A stretch of DNA of 64,000 nt from Glandiceps talaboti (Eukaryota > Hemichordata > Enteropneusta > Spengelidae). The stretch is taken from contig NC_135570.1 in NCBI RefSeq assembly GCF_964340395.1, forward strand, positions 15,459,822 to 15,523,821. Direction: 5' to 3'. Below the pieces are notes generated by a model. The model had not been told where the DNA came from and did no database searches. It saw nothing but the letters and a program-made list of their open reading frames with translations. The stretch's first letter is position 1, and each line of letters begins with the position of its first letter. Position numbers and translations under genes: made by a program. Of this stretch, positions 19,860-30,547 are shown in pieces.

Positions 19860-22800
19860 TAGCAAAATGTGTACATCGAAGTTACAATGACTTAGACCGT
19901 CTTGCATACTTACAGCCTTAGCTAAGAGTACACTCTAGACTATGCATCCAACAACTAAATGTCAAATAGCATGCAAGTGTTTGATTTACATCAACACAGA
20001 CTACCAGTCTTACTTCTAGACTATATGCTATCTGTTAGGGCGGCATTGAATGTCAACTTTGGCATTTCTCATCCAACAAATATTCCATCAAATTACCAAT
20101 AAATTATGGAAAGCAGTTATCTATCCATCAAAGTCATGCAGAGCGCAATTTCATGCGAGCTTCTGTGTTTTGTTTGTTTGACGATTTGCTGCAAAAATAT
20201 TGAGATAAAAACATCGATAATTTCAATTGATTAATTAAACGTAGTGAACAATGCGCTGATGTGTGTTTAAGACATTATAAATCAAAGCGGAATAGTTCTT
20301 TGATCGCCGTGGAACGTGAATTTGTCTAATCTGCTGACCAAAATAAGAATTTCCGAAGTAGATGACGTCTAAGGAAATATTACAGCAAGCCAGCGATAAG
20401 CCAGCAATGCAATGAACACACACGAAAGGAGTCGCGTATGGGAATTGAGGTCAGACTAGGCTCGCCCGTACCCGGGGACCGTACCATAGACCATTCAATA
20501 AATTGACCATTTGAGGAACAAATTCGATCATACACTCAGTGCTAGAATCTGAAAGCATATTTTAACATCCAACCAAATACATTCCAAAACCCCCTTTCAC
20601 AGTTCGTACGTAAGTGTTTTAATATACATTTTATTTTAACATCTCGTTTAGTTTTGTATCAATTCACGTTATTACAATATATGTGCCAATGAAAGCATAG
20701 CGTCAGCCGACACATATATTTCCGACCACCTCCTAAGTTATTTCGACTACGCTAAATTTATCTTCGAAGGCCGTGACATAAATTAATAGGTCGCGACTTA
20801 TGGTGGTTAAATTTTTGTTGTATGACATCCTTGATATGCAGGACATACACATGCAATTGACGTCATTGCGTGTACTCGTTGAATTAATAGCGCGACCTCT
20901 AGCGATAAGAAATAATTTTAAGCTGTTTTCGTTTTTCTAATATGCTATTCGCACGCGCTTGGCGCTAATAAGGCACGTTTTTCATCAAGCAAGCAAACAA
21001 AGGTATATTTGCTAAAAATGATCAAAGTACTTGTTAATTAGTGATTGATTTCATCCTAAGGCAATGTAGTGACACGTTTGAATTACGGGTAAAAATTTGA
21101 CTTCAGACACAACAATCGCCACCTAAAATCAAATAATGGCAAAACAAAAATTCAAAATACCAATATGAACCTCGATCAATCAAGGAAGGTAAACGGGGGC
21201 GTGTGCCGCCCAAATATTTTTTCCATTAAAAATATCCTAAACAAGTACGAGTCCATTTCCCGCATTCTCGCAAACCAGAGTTATTATTTCTACCACTACA
21301 ACCTGTGGGAGGCTCGTTAAGAACGTTGCCGTAAAACAGGCCGTGGTTTGCGACGATGATTTCCCGTGAAATGTGGGATCGATAAAGATGGCTACCTATT
21401 TGCGAGCCAAAAAAATGATTAAAATTTTCGTAATCAAAAATATTTTACGTAATATTTGAAGTGAAGGGTAAATCGAGTTACAAAATACAATACTCCGAGT
21501 TAGTCGAACCAAGAGTCAGGGATGGCCTACCACGATAGGGGTCGTTCAGCGGCTGGTAATCATCGCACCGTGCTTTCGATCATGGGGGCCTATCTAACCT
21601 TGTAATCTAAGCGGTTACTTCGTCTCAAAACCAACTCGTCCCATACAGTCGTCCAATGAGCCATTCGTCCCATGGCCATCTCGTCCCACCGTTATCTCGT
21701 GTCATTTACGTCTAAGAGCGCTAAAACTCGTCCAACAATATTACCCCAAGTGTATAATACTTTATAGATGACCTACAAATTTATACTCTAAATCCAAAAT
21801 ATATAGATTATTTGTTATATTTTAGATTTTTTTACCAATGAGAGGAAACTCAGAAAGGGTACTAAAGCTATTTATCCCATGAAAAGTGATGTTCATACGT
21901 GTATATGTAATGTTGTTGCCTTCAATATTGACACAATGTTTACTATCGTAACGTTAGATCGAATGTCTGGCAGTGCTTCATCAACGGTAAGCCCAGTCTA
22001 AATATGGCATGGCGTTTATTTTTAACTTTTTAATGAAAATATATTCATGACATTTCAATTCCTCTCCATTATTTGCTGTACCACTCTATAAAAAAATGTG
22101 ACTAATTAGTTTAGTGCCATGCATTTACTATAGCTAAAATTCTTCCGTTTCTCAATTTGACGACTACAACTGGTACATAGAGAATGCGTACGGCTCCAAA
22201 TTTCCAGTTGATTGTTTTAGTTACAAAGACAAATCAAATGTAGATCTGGGTGTCATGAGATGGCCTTTGTATCAACAGGTGGCAGTTGACAGTCAAAAGA
22301 TGACACATATGTAATTACATTGTAAACCACTGGAATAAAAACAAGAATATAAAGTAAAAACAAATTGGGGCACCATACCATACCATACCATGGCTATGTG
22401 TATATGTATCCTTATACTTGCATATCTATATTCCGTATATATGTGTTCATATACATAACAGTATATACGTATACCCACATACTGTGTAAGTATATTTGTT
22501 CACACATATCGGTATCAAATACAGTATATGCCCACACACTATATGTAATGTGTGTATTCATAAATATGCTACATGCTAAATCCAACTTTGCTGGTGAACC
22601 AATGTATTACGTTAAGCTTTTGTTCCAAACACAAACACAAACACAAACTTGAAATTCGTGACTTGAAACTCCACGGCAGTTTTATTATAGCTATGTTATA
22701 CTCTATCTACACTTGCCAGTAACATTTATTATTGTTGAGAAAAAGTCGTCCCATTTTATATATACGTCGATTTAAATCGCCTGTTCATATTTTGTATTTG

Positions 22801-24590
22801 ATAAAATGAGACGTAATTTCATTTAAGAATAACGTACTGTATTCATTTAAATTATTTGAAATTGATCCGGCGGTGTTTTTTGAAAGTCAATTCATGTTTG
22901 CTTTTTGTATTGAAATGTTTTGTATCAACTGTTTATTTATGTTAACGAGTGAGATTACACTCTCATATTCAGAGTCTATTCTAAACATTTGTTTTGACCC
23001 CAATTAGTGCCCATGGTGTCGGTGACCTGCCCCGTCTCCTAAGTCTGTGTAGCTTACACAGATATATATTAAGACAGACATACAGTATACATATGATATG
23101 AGGTAGCATTCATTTTCGCGCTCAGAATATACTAGCTAAAAGATAATTTTCCCACTTTGGTTATTTTATCTGAGAAAACACTGGCAATGTATGACGACTT
23201 GTTACATTTTTCACTTAGATTTTACCTTGACAGTTTGTAGAGGTCAGAAATGTATATAATTAGAAATTAAAATGTTATAAAATCGAGCCAAAATAAAAAG
23301 GAATGTGTTGAGTGTCTATAGGGCCACAAACAAATGATATATTCGGACTAGCTATTTTTGTGTTTGAGGCTGCCGCTAGGTGGCGATGTAATAACAATTG
23401 CTGACGTTTCAAATAGATGCGCAACTTTGGTGATTTTCAATCTTAGATCGCTCAATGAAAAACAAATACTAGACATTAGCGTTAAATTGTGCACTCAGTC
23501 GTGAAATAAATAGTGACATTATTATTATATTATAACGTATAACTCTTTTAAACGGTCGTTATCTGCGTTTTTAGATCTTTCCTCAGTATATTACAATGTA
23601 AATGGTACTTAAAGTATTATATATACTACCAAGGGAACTTAACCATCTCTTGGTATTCATAACGCAAACCCAATATTTGATGCATAAACAATTAGACATC
23701 TTATCAATTTAGCATTAACTATAATAGAATGTTGAAGAAATCCCCTGTATAAATTATCTTAAATTATGTAGAACGCCATCAAATGTGTGCACTGAAACTA
23801 ACATAATATATACAATAGTTTATTGTATATTTTGTAAATCATTCTGGGATTAAAAGAAAACATAGAATATAGACTATAACTGATTTTAAACGGGAGGAAA
23901 ATAATGCAATTGCTGAAATACAACTAAACATGTTTTCTTGTATCCCGGATTGTAAAAACTGCGACCTTGACATAGAGATATGGAAAATCACAGTTACGTT
24001 TATGTCTGAACTATTTATGGAACACATTTTTACATTACATTCTGGGATTATTACTTGCGTCAGCTTTTTTGTAAAAAAAATAAATAAGCTTACTAAATTA
24101 TATTGATGACGTGTTGAGGAGTCAATGGATATGGGATGGAAACTTATATATAAGCTGGACGACAACAAATAAGTCTGAAGCCGCGTTCAGTAATCAATAT
24201 ATGTATAAACTGTCACCATAAAATGACAGTCAATCTGACTGACAGCGTATAAATTCTCAAAAAAATTCTTTCAATGGCAATGCAGGTCAATAGAGGTACC
24301 GGTGATACTGAATTGTGTCGCCAATAAATGTACGTTCGATGCTGCAGGTACCGGTGAAATCGTACTGACCGTATTTACATTTGTTGGGCTATGACATGTC
24401 ATACGTAAGGAATGTAATTCAAACGGGGGAAACACATCCTGACTTCTGCGTTCTGAGCACTTTCACAAACGTACATTGCCCAATTTCCCTATTTGCATTT
24501 CGAGACGAACAGTGTATTAGTGTAGTATGAACCCCCGTGTATGTTATGCAAGGATGTTTTTGAAATACTTGTAAATTCACAGAAAAGAAA
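19860..24590. other. Gene-free interval with a short CGTCCCA motif cluster
   Basis: No exon or RNA gene was recognised in 4.7 kb. Between about 21627 and 21735 a 'CTCGTCCCA'-like heptamer to nonamer recurs several times at intervals of roughly 15-25 bp, as in a degenerate short tandem repeat. 'ccata' is repeated at 22374-22389. The rest is AT-rich sequence without clear structure. Confidence 0.45.
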
Positions 24591-24608
24591 ACAATTTATA
24601 CTGTGCAC

Positions 24609-24793
24609 TTTGATTGGCTGTTTCTCATTACAACAGGTGCAATACCTCGCGTCAATTGTTTCCCGCCAAAATGTCAATTCAAAGCTGGTGGTTTGGGGAT
24701 GCCTTTATTGTGATTGGTTCTCATTGACAATTGGAATTTAACACCTGGAGTTGTGTATATATAGAGAGTTATCCCGTTGTGAAAGCCGTCTTT
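24609..24793 (+). promoter_or_regulatory. Candidate RNA polymerase II promoter (CCAAT-type boxes plus TATA box)
   Basis: Two inverted CCAAT boxes, 'gattggctg' near 24611 and 'gattggttc' near 24713, and a third 'caattgg' near 24730, lie upstream of a TATATATAG box at 24756-24764. Transcription would then start at about 24785-24793, some 25-35 bp before the ATG at 24819. The spacing of TATA box, inferred start and strong-context ATG is typical of animal core promoters. It remains a sequence-only prediction. Confidence 0.4.
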
Positions 24794-24818
24794 GACCGCA
24801 GCTCACGCTACAAAAAAG

Positions 24819-25442
24819 ATGGATGCCCGATGCCTTTGCCTGCTGACACTGTATTACTTAGTTCTATGCTACATACGTGACCTGGTGGGAGAAAGAAGAA
24901 CGGATGGAAGATTTTCTGGAAGTATGCTTGGTTTGGTCGAAGTGGTTTGTTGCAGTTTGAGAGGTTTGGTTGGAAGAAAGTTAGAAGAGAAGATGGTTAT
25001 GTATTTCTGGATGTATCTGCTGTGTATACTGTATGTCATTGTCTGCCGCTGTATACGTCTCCTGCACGAATGGAAGTTGAATATATGGACTGTGATGGAT
25101 GACTTGAGAAGATGGACTTGGAGAATGCCTGAAGTGATGTCTACCTGTTGTTATGTTTGGATAAGTGATCTGTTATTTTTGTCTTTTGCATGTGGGTACT
25201 TTATAAGCGTTTGGTTTGGAGAACAATGGAAGACAGTTTGGCCAGTTCCATTGTTAATAAGTCGACAAAAATATAGCATTGGGTGGGCAGATGAAAAATT
25301 AGGATTAAAATGTTTCGCAATTGAGGGGAGGGTGTTTCATTCAGAAAAGTATCATGTTATCAAAATCAAAACACAAATTCCTGAAGAAAATACAAACAAA
25401 AACAAACAAAAAAAAATCGTACAAAATACACGCTCAAAATAA
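24819..25442 (+). CDS. Uncharacterised 207-codon ORF with three hydrophobic segments
   Basis: I do not recognise this protein. The ATG at 24819 has a strong context (A at -3, G at +4) and sits about 55 bp after a TATA box. The product starts MDARCLCLLTLYYLVLCYI, a possible signal anchor. It has further hydrophobic segments at about residues 60-80 (MYFWMYLLCILYVIV) and 109-130 (ISDLLFLSFACGYFISVWF), with many Trp and Cys. The C-terminal ~25 residues are Lys/Asn/Gln-rich and come from an A-rich tandem duplication at 25379-25672, so the natural end may be elsewhere, for instance through splicing. It could be a lineage-specific membrane protein, a first exon, or a chance ORF over a promoter-driven noncoding RNA. 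Confidence 0.3.
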   Translation: MDARCLCLLTLYYLVLCYIRDLVGERRTDGRFSGSMLGLVEVVCCSLRGLVGRKLEEKMVMYFWMYLLCILYVIVCRCIRLLHEWKLNIWTVMDDLRRWTWRMPEVMSTCCYVWISDLLFLSFACGYFISVWFGEQWKTVWPVPLLISRQKYSIGWADEKLGLKCFAIEGRVFHSEKYHVIKIKTQIPEENTNKNKQKKIVQNTRSK

Positions 25443-25672
25443 AACTATTAAAAAAACAAAATACACAAAAAAACATACAAAAAAAGCATTATTTTACCAT
25501 GGGAGTAGTTTTAATTTCATGTAATTTCTGAAGAAAATACAAACAAAAACAAACAAAAAAAAATCGTACAAAATACACGCTCAAAATAAAACTATTAAAA
25601 AAACAAAATACACAAAAAAACATACAAAAAAAGCATTATTTTACCATGGGAGTAGTTTTAATTTCATGTAAT
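25379..25672. repeat. Identical 147 bp tandem duplication, A-rich
   Basis: Two adjacent copies (25379-25525 and 25526-25672) start with 'ctgaagaaaatacaaac' and end with 'ccatgggagtagttttaat' plus a few bases. I found no differences by eye, even in the A9 run. The duplication overlaps the end of the ORF at 24819-25442. Confidence 0.9.
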
Positions 25673-25935
25673 ACTTTTTTTTTTTGAAATATAGGATTAG
25701 TTATTTTTATCATGGGAGTAGTTTTTATTCCATGGGAAGATTTTTTTTTTTTTTTTAATTTTAGATTTTTTTTTTGTTTTACCATAGGAGTAGGTTTTTT
25801 TTATCATGGGAGTAGTATTTTTTTTTTAACCATGGGGGAGTATATATAGGACTAGTTATTTTATCATCCGAGTAGTTTTTTATTCCATGGGAAGATTTTT
25901 TTTTGTTTTATTTCATTGAAATAATTATTTTTACA
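25673..25935. repeat. T-rich region with degenerate CCATGGGAGTAG repeats
   Basis: The motif 'ccatgggagtagt' or 'ccatgggaaga' recurs about six times, separated by long T runs. It continues the last ~20 bp of the preceding tandem unit, so it probably derives from the same repeat by decay and poly-T expansion. Confidence 0.65.
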
Positions 25936-26494
25936 ATGGGACCTTAAATACAACTGGTGTAAACCAAAATGCTCCTGTAGGTTGCAATTGGTTTTGCTAA
26001 ATCAAAACTGAATTTAGCAAATTATTACATATTAATATGGTAATTATCCAAACTAAAATTTGTGCACATCACAACGAGTATTCTTATCAGAAAAGTTTGA
26101 TTCAATATTTATCAATTGAAATTTTGAACACAAATATTATGGTTATATTTCTATGTCAAGCAGAGATTACAATGTTTAGAAAAGGGAATAGAATTTGTCC
26201 AGCAAAAGCATTTTTAGTCCCCCAAAGTGTGTGACTATTACAATGGGCTTCCATCTGTCCGTAATATGTCATTTCTCAGACTTGTAATATCCGATTTCTT
26301 TCAAAACAAACACAAAGGTGACATGTCATATGGAAAATATGCATATCGTTCTTTTTTTCAACATATGCAAATGTAATTGGCGGCCATATTTGTAATCAAA
26401 AATCTATATTTACTGCACAATTAATTCAACTAACTAGCTTTCTTTTGAAACCTGACCTTGAGCAATTACAAATATTACCATTCATGAATACATA

Positions 26495-27041
26495 GCTGGG
26501 GCAACTCCCATGAACCATATGGGGAGGGTCTGTTGGAGAGTCTGTATGTCATAAGGTATGATATAGGGTATATACTTTTCTGGGCCAGAAGATTTTGGAA
26601 AACCTTACCCATCTAGACTAGATTTTATTTTAATTGTAGCTCAAAATGATTATATAATTTTCAAAATAATTCTTACAATTGCTAAAAGTAAGATTTCATT
26701 TCTCAAAAAAATAATTCTTTTGATCAGTTTTTAGGTATTACATCATATGAACTAACATCGGCATGTATTATAGACCTGTATAGTATGTATTTTGTGTGAT
26801 ACAGTTGGTATAAGGAAGGGTCAGACCATTTTTAGGGTGTGTATTATGACAACAGTTTGGGTTTTGGGGGCTTCAACATAGCCTCCCTATGTCATTTCAC
26901 AAAGAGTTGCCCACCTCATCCTGGGATACATGGTCATGTGAACAACATTATTTAATGAAAGTGGTTTATTTTGCTAATACTAGTTCAAAGAAGCACACTT
27001 AACATAAATTTTCTTTGCCGGCCCTTCTATCAAATTCTATC

Positions 27042-27085
<44 letters not shown>

Positions 27086-27768
27086 TTTAGGGTAATAATA
27101 ATAACATATAATAAATAATCACTAATAAGTAATAAGTAATAAGTACTAGTATATAATAAATACTAATATATAATAAATACTAACATATAATAAATAATAA
27201 TACATAATAAATAAGCACATAATTAGGCACCAATGACTATTAATTTCTAATTCTCCTTTCATAATTAATTGCACTTGAATTTGAAATAGTATTGGTATTA
27301 TGGATTACTCTCATTATACATGTTCATATGACATCATTAAATGAAGTTATTTAGACATTAAATTAAAAACCAAGAGGACAACTCTGTGTGAAGTGATACT
27401 AGGAGGCTTTGCTGAGATCACCAAGCCCTTACTGTTGTCATACTACATACCCAAAAATGGAGACACTTTCTAATACCAACTTTATAGCACAAAATAGATA
27501 CTGTACAGATCTATGATACATACAGACGTCCGTTTGTATGATGAAATAGCTAAAAACTGATCAAATTAATTGTCTTTTGGAAAATGAAATCTCACTTTTA
27601 AGAATTGTAACAACTTTTTGAAAATTAAAGAATTATTCTAAGCTGCAATTGAAGCAAAATATATCGGTCCAGTTGAGCATGGTTTTCCCAAATTTTCCAG
27701 CCCAGAAAAGAATACACTGCTTTCTAGCAGGCGTTCCCCATGTGGTCACCTATGGAAGTTGCGCAGCA
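26495..27768. repeat. Long imperfect inverted repeat (arms ~450-480 bp, spacer ~330 bp)
   Basis: The left arm (about 26495-26975) and the reverse complement of about 27300-27768 share an ordered series of blocks: 'cttttctgggc', 'gaaaacc', 'aattttcaaaa', 'gtaagatttcattt', 'ttgatcagtttttag', 'tatgacaacag', 'cttcacacagagttg' versus 'tttcacaaagagttg', and others. Divergence is substantial but colinear. The spacer contains a (TAA)n microsatellite at 27043-27083. No protein is encoded. This could be one large foldback element or two copies of a dispersed repeat inserted head to head. Confidence 0.75.
27043..27225. repeat. (TAA)n microsatellite and degenerate TAATAA/ATAAT tract
   Basis: Positions 27043-27083 are pure TAA. 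The run decays to 'aataagtaataagt' and 'atataataaatactaa' units up to about 27225. It lies in the spacer of the long inverted repeat. Confidence 0.9.
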
Positions 27769-27784
27769 GCCCCCCCCCCCCCCC

Positions 27785-28768
27785 ATAGTTCTGCAAAAAT
27801 AATTTTAAATTCTCTGAAATAGGCCAAAAATACACATTATGATAGCACATACAAATTCTACCCTCTTTGTACAACTTTAATCAAAGCTATGTCATATTAA
27901 TCAATTTGATAGTGTAAAAATGCTTTCGCTTGACTTATTCTTGATTGATTTTTCAGGGAGAAACAGTAAGACAATAAGAAATCATTTAATTATACAGTTT
28001 ATGCAAATCTATACTTGCAGTTCTTTCTTTAGAGTAATTTCCCAAACCTGTGCAAGTGCACCCCTTTCATAAAAAATTATTGTCTCCAAATTAGAACCTT
28101 GAAAATTTGATGTCAGCCATATGGGAGCACTTTGGTAAATGTAATTTATATTGAATGTATTTCTTCATTATTTATCAATAAAACATAACATTAACAAAAC
28201 TGTATTAATAAAATTTGCATGCAAGTTTATTTTCAGGAAGCCAGGCTCGACAAAGATGGACAAATGATAAGATAAGAAGACCCAAGACTGATTGATGTAT
28301 TTGATTACTACGATACTGAGGTGTATTTTACAGTTATGTTATCTTTTGAAGTGTAATTTATATATCAAATTGTATTTTCAAGTTATTTTATTAGTAGAAC
28401 TGGAGGTTGGAGGAGTTTAGAAGAACAGAAAAACAGTTTCAGACATCAGCACCAAGTAAGTTTAGGAGTTTTTTTTAGTATGTATGCCTGCATGAATGAT
28501 TGCTCTTTTAACTCCCCCCATCCCCACCCACCCCTTCCAACATACATACATTAAAAACATTACTTTCTGCATCTCTGGCACCAATCCATCATATTCGCGT
28601 CATCATCTACCTCGCATCTCGGTCCGTTGTCGTCGCTGCGCGTGATCACATATTACATATTGACATATACATACAGCACCCCATTGATTTTCTGTTATCC
28701 CATTTCAGTATGTCTGGTTTGTTACTGTGGTTTTTGGTTTTCTCTGACTAGATGGGTCTCTATGGTTG
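27785..28768. other. Gene-free interval 5' of the retrotransposon
   Basis: AT-rich sequence with no recognised exon. A purine-rich piece at 28230-28450 contains 'acaaagatggacaaatgataa' and ends near 'agcaccaagtaagt', which could be read as a splice donor, but no coding frame supports it. Confidence 0.4.
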
Positions 28769-28905
28769 ATTAGTTTGTTGGTTGGTTGGCTGGCAATGGT
28801 TGGTTGGTTGGTTGGTTGGTTGGTTGGTTGGCAATGGTTCGTTAGTTGTTTGGTTGGCAATGGTTTGTTGGTTGTTGGTTGGCAATGGTTTGTTGGTTAG
28901 TCCTT
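28769..28905. repeat. TTGG-rich tandem repeats
   Basis: (TTGG)n runs alternate with 'ttggcaatggtt' units. The organisation is irregular and noncoding. Confidence 0.85.
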
Positions 28906-29022
28906 TTGTTGGTTATATTTTTCATTTGTTGTTCATGGTCTTTCTCTCATAACAAACACACATACACCTCACAAACTTCCGCAGTTTTGCCGCCATCTCA
29001 TTTTCCGCCGTGTCTCCGCCTT

Positions 29023-29182
29023 TAATTGGGTGTAAATGTGTCATTTATTGTAATTGCCGTCTGTCTAGGGATGACCTCAGTGTTGACCTCTTTGGCATGA
29101 CATCATCGTTTAGTATGTTAATGTAAGAGTAAGCCCTGTACTGCGCATGTGCATGAATTTACTTTTCATTGTAAACTTTCAA
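29023..29182 (+). repeat. Ngaro-like split direct repeat A1
   Basis: A 160 bp repeat beginning 'taattgggtgtaaatgtg' and ending 'cattgtaaactttcaa'. It is identical by eye to A2 at 34583-34742. It contains the first ATG of ORF1 (29147) and probably the 5' transcription and replication signals. Confidence 0.95.
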
Positions 29183-30514
29183 ATCGGTCGTGTGTGGAGC
29201 TGCTCAGTATTTTGGGGCAATAATTTCTCTCATATGTCCCTCCGACTTTGTACCACTTGTCGCAAACCTATCCAGGGCCACCAGGGACTAAGTGGGAAGC
29301 TTTGTTCTGTCAACATGTCAGGGAATTCAAGCGATAATATGGAAGGGGCGGACGTCAATTTAGCAGGTCCGAGTACAAGTACCAGCGACCAGGCCAACGG
29401 AGGCAAGCATAAGTCAACAGCCAAGTCATCTAAGGACAGGCTAACCAGCCGAGACAATGGAGACGACGGTGCAGGTATACAGAGACAGGTTGACAGGTTG
29501 GCGGACCAAATGAAAATATTAACCGAGCATGTAATGGGGAACACCACATCACCCAAGGAGGAGGTAGACCGACCTCACAACTCCGGTACTCGCTACGATC
29601 GCCCTTCGATGAAAGATCTACGTAAAGAAAAAGTTTTACAACGTTCAGTAGCGAAATTGCTCACGCTAGAAAAAGACTCATCATCTTCTACCGTAGATTC
29701 AACGGCATCATCGACACAAGATTTCAGCGACTCCGAGTCAAGCGATGTACAATCGAATACAAATTCGCGCACATTCAAGACAAGCAGGAAATGTAGCAAT
29801 ACTAAAAGGAGCGGGAAACCAACGACGCGACGCCAATCGGCAAGTGCGGCCTCATGTAAAAACAAAGGTAAGACTATGAAAAGTGGAGCTCAAAGGAGGT
29901 CATCTGACAGGGTAAAGAAATATGTACCTTGGCCACACGAGTTTGTTCAGGACCCCAACCCGGGTCAGTTAGACGAAATTAGATATGAGGATCTGTCATT
30001 AACTCAGTTCGTTATAGGCGAGCTAGAAATCATTCAATCCGCGACTTTGACCAGAAATGAAGCTAAGCACAGACTCGCACATCTGCAAGATCTCATGACA
30101 GATGCATTATTATACCCGTGGGATCGTGTACGTAAATTCCACAGTATCATTTTGCATGCCCTCGAATTACGTCAACTACATTGGGGTGATAGTTTCGACA
30201 ACATACATGCAAAATTTGTTCGGAACCCACCAACTAATAGTAATAGTAATACTAATAATAATACAGTTACGCACGTATCCACAACATCCGGGTATCAGAA
30301 GAAAACACGCGTACTACGATACTGTGCAGCATATCAGTCGAACACGTGTGCTTTCAGCAAAGATCACACAGTGGACGGACAGTTGGAAAAACACGTCTGT
30401 TCAGCCTGTTTACGCTTCAGACGTCTGGAAAAACGTCACACTTCATTAGATTGTCCTTACAACGACAAATCGTTCAGAGAACAACAACACAAAGACAAAA
30501 CAATCAAGGAATGA
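29147..30514 (+). CDS. Ngaro-like ORF1, Gag-like protein (455 aa)
   Basis: Probably the structural nucleic-acid-binding protein of the element. Near the N-terminus is a compact Cys/His motif, CTTCRKPIQGH followed by a distal Cys (residues about 36-53). A coiled-coil-like stretch lies near residues 107-130. A Ser/Thr/Lys-rich disordered region follows. The conserved core (about residues 260-360) contains WPHEF, YEDLSLTQFV, a 'HLQDLMTDALLYPWDRVR' stretch and LHWGD. At the C-terminus is a Cys/His array, YCAAYQSNTC ... H ... HVCSAC ... H ... C, typical of DIRS/Ngaro Gag. The first ATG (29147) lies inside repeat A1. The ATG at 29234 is an equally good start and keeps the N-terminal Cys motif. The frame ends at a single TGA (30512-30514), beyond which it stays open into ORF2. 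Confidence 0.85.
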   Translation: MCMNLLFIVNFQIGRVWSCSVFWGNNFSHMSLRLCTTCRKPIQGHQGLSGKLCSVNMSGNSSDNMEGADVNLAGPSTSTSDQANGGKHKSTAKSSKDRLTSRDNGDDGAGIQRQVDRLADQMKILTEHVMGNTTSPKEEVDRPHNSGTRYDRPSMKDLRKEKVLQRSVAKLLTLEKDSSSSTVDSTASSTQDFSDSESSDVQSNTNSRTFKTSRKCSNTKRSGKPTTRRQSASAASCKNKGKTMKSGAQRRSSDRVKKYVPWPHEFVQDPNPGQLDEIRYEDLSLTQFVIGELEIIQSATLTRNEAKHRLAHLQDLMTDALLYPWDRVRKFHSIILHALELRQLHWGDSFDNIHAKFVRNPPTNSNSNTNNNTVTHVSTTSGYQKKTRVLRYCAAYQSNTCAFSKDHTVDGQLEKHVCSACLRFRRLEKRHTSLDCPYNDKSFREQQHKDKTIKE

Positions 30515-30547
30515 CAATCGGAGAACAATAACATTGAGAGTAGTAGT
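30512..30547 (+). other. Single in-frame UGA between ORF1 and ORF2 (possible readthrough site)
   Basis: ORF1 and ORF2 are in the same frame. After TGA (30512-30514) come 11 open codons (CAA TCG GAG ...) before the ORF2 ATG at 30548, with no second stop. The +1 base is C and the next triplet is CAA, compatible with leaky termination. Alternatively ORF2 uses its own ATG (A at -3) by reinitiation. The arrangement is seen directly; the function is inferred. Confidence 0.5.

Noticed and set aside
26281-26420. Possible further foldback arm left of the long inverted repeat
   Set aside because: No colinear reverse-complement match was found to the right of 27770; the inverted repeat appears to stop near 26495.
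28230-28460. Exon-like segment with 'acaaagatgg' and a GTAAGT donor
   Set aside because: The ATG frame closes after three codons (atg gac aaa tga), so only a noncoding exon would be possible and nothing else supports it.
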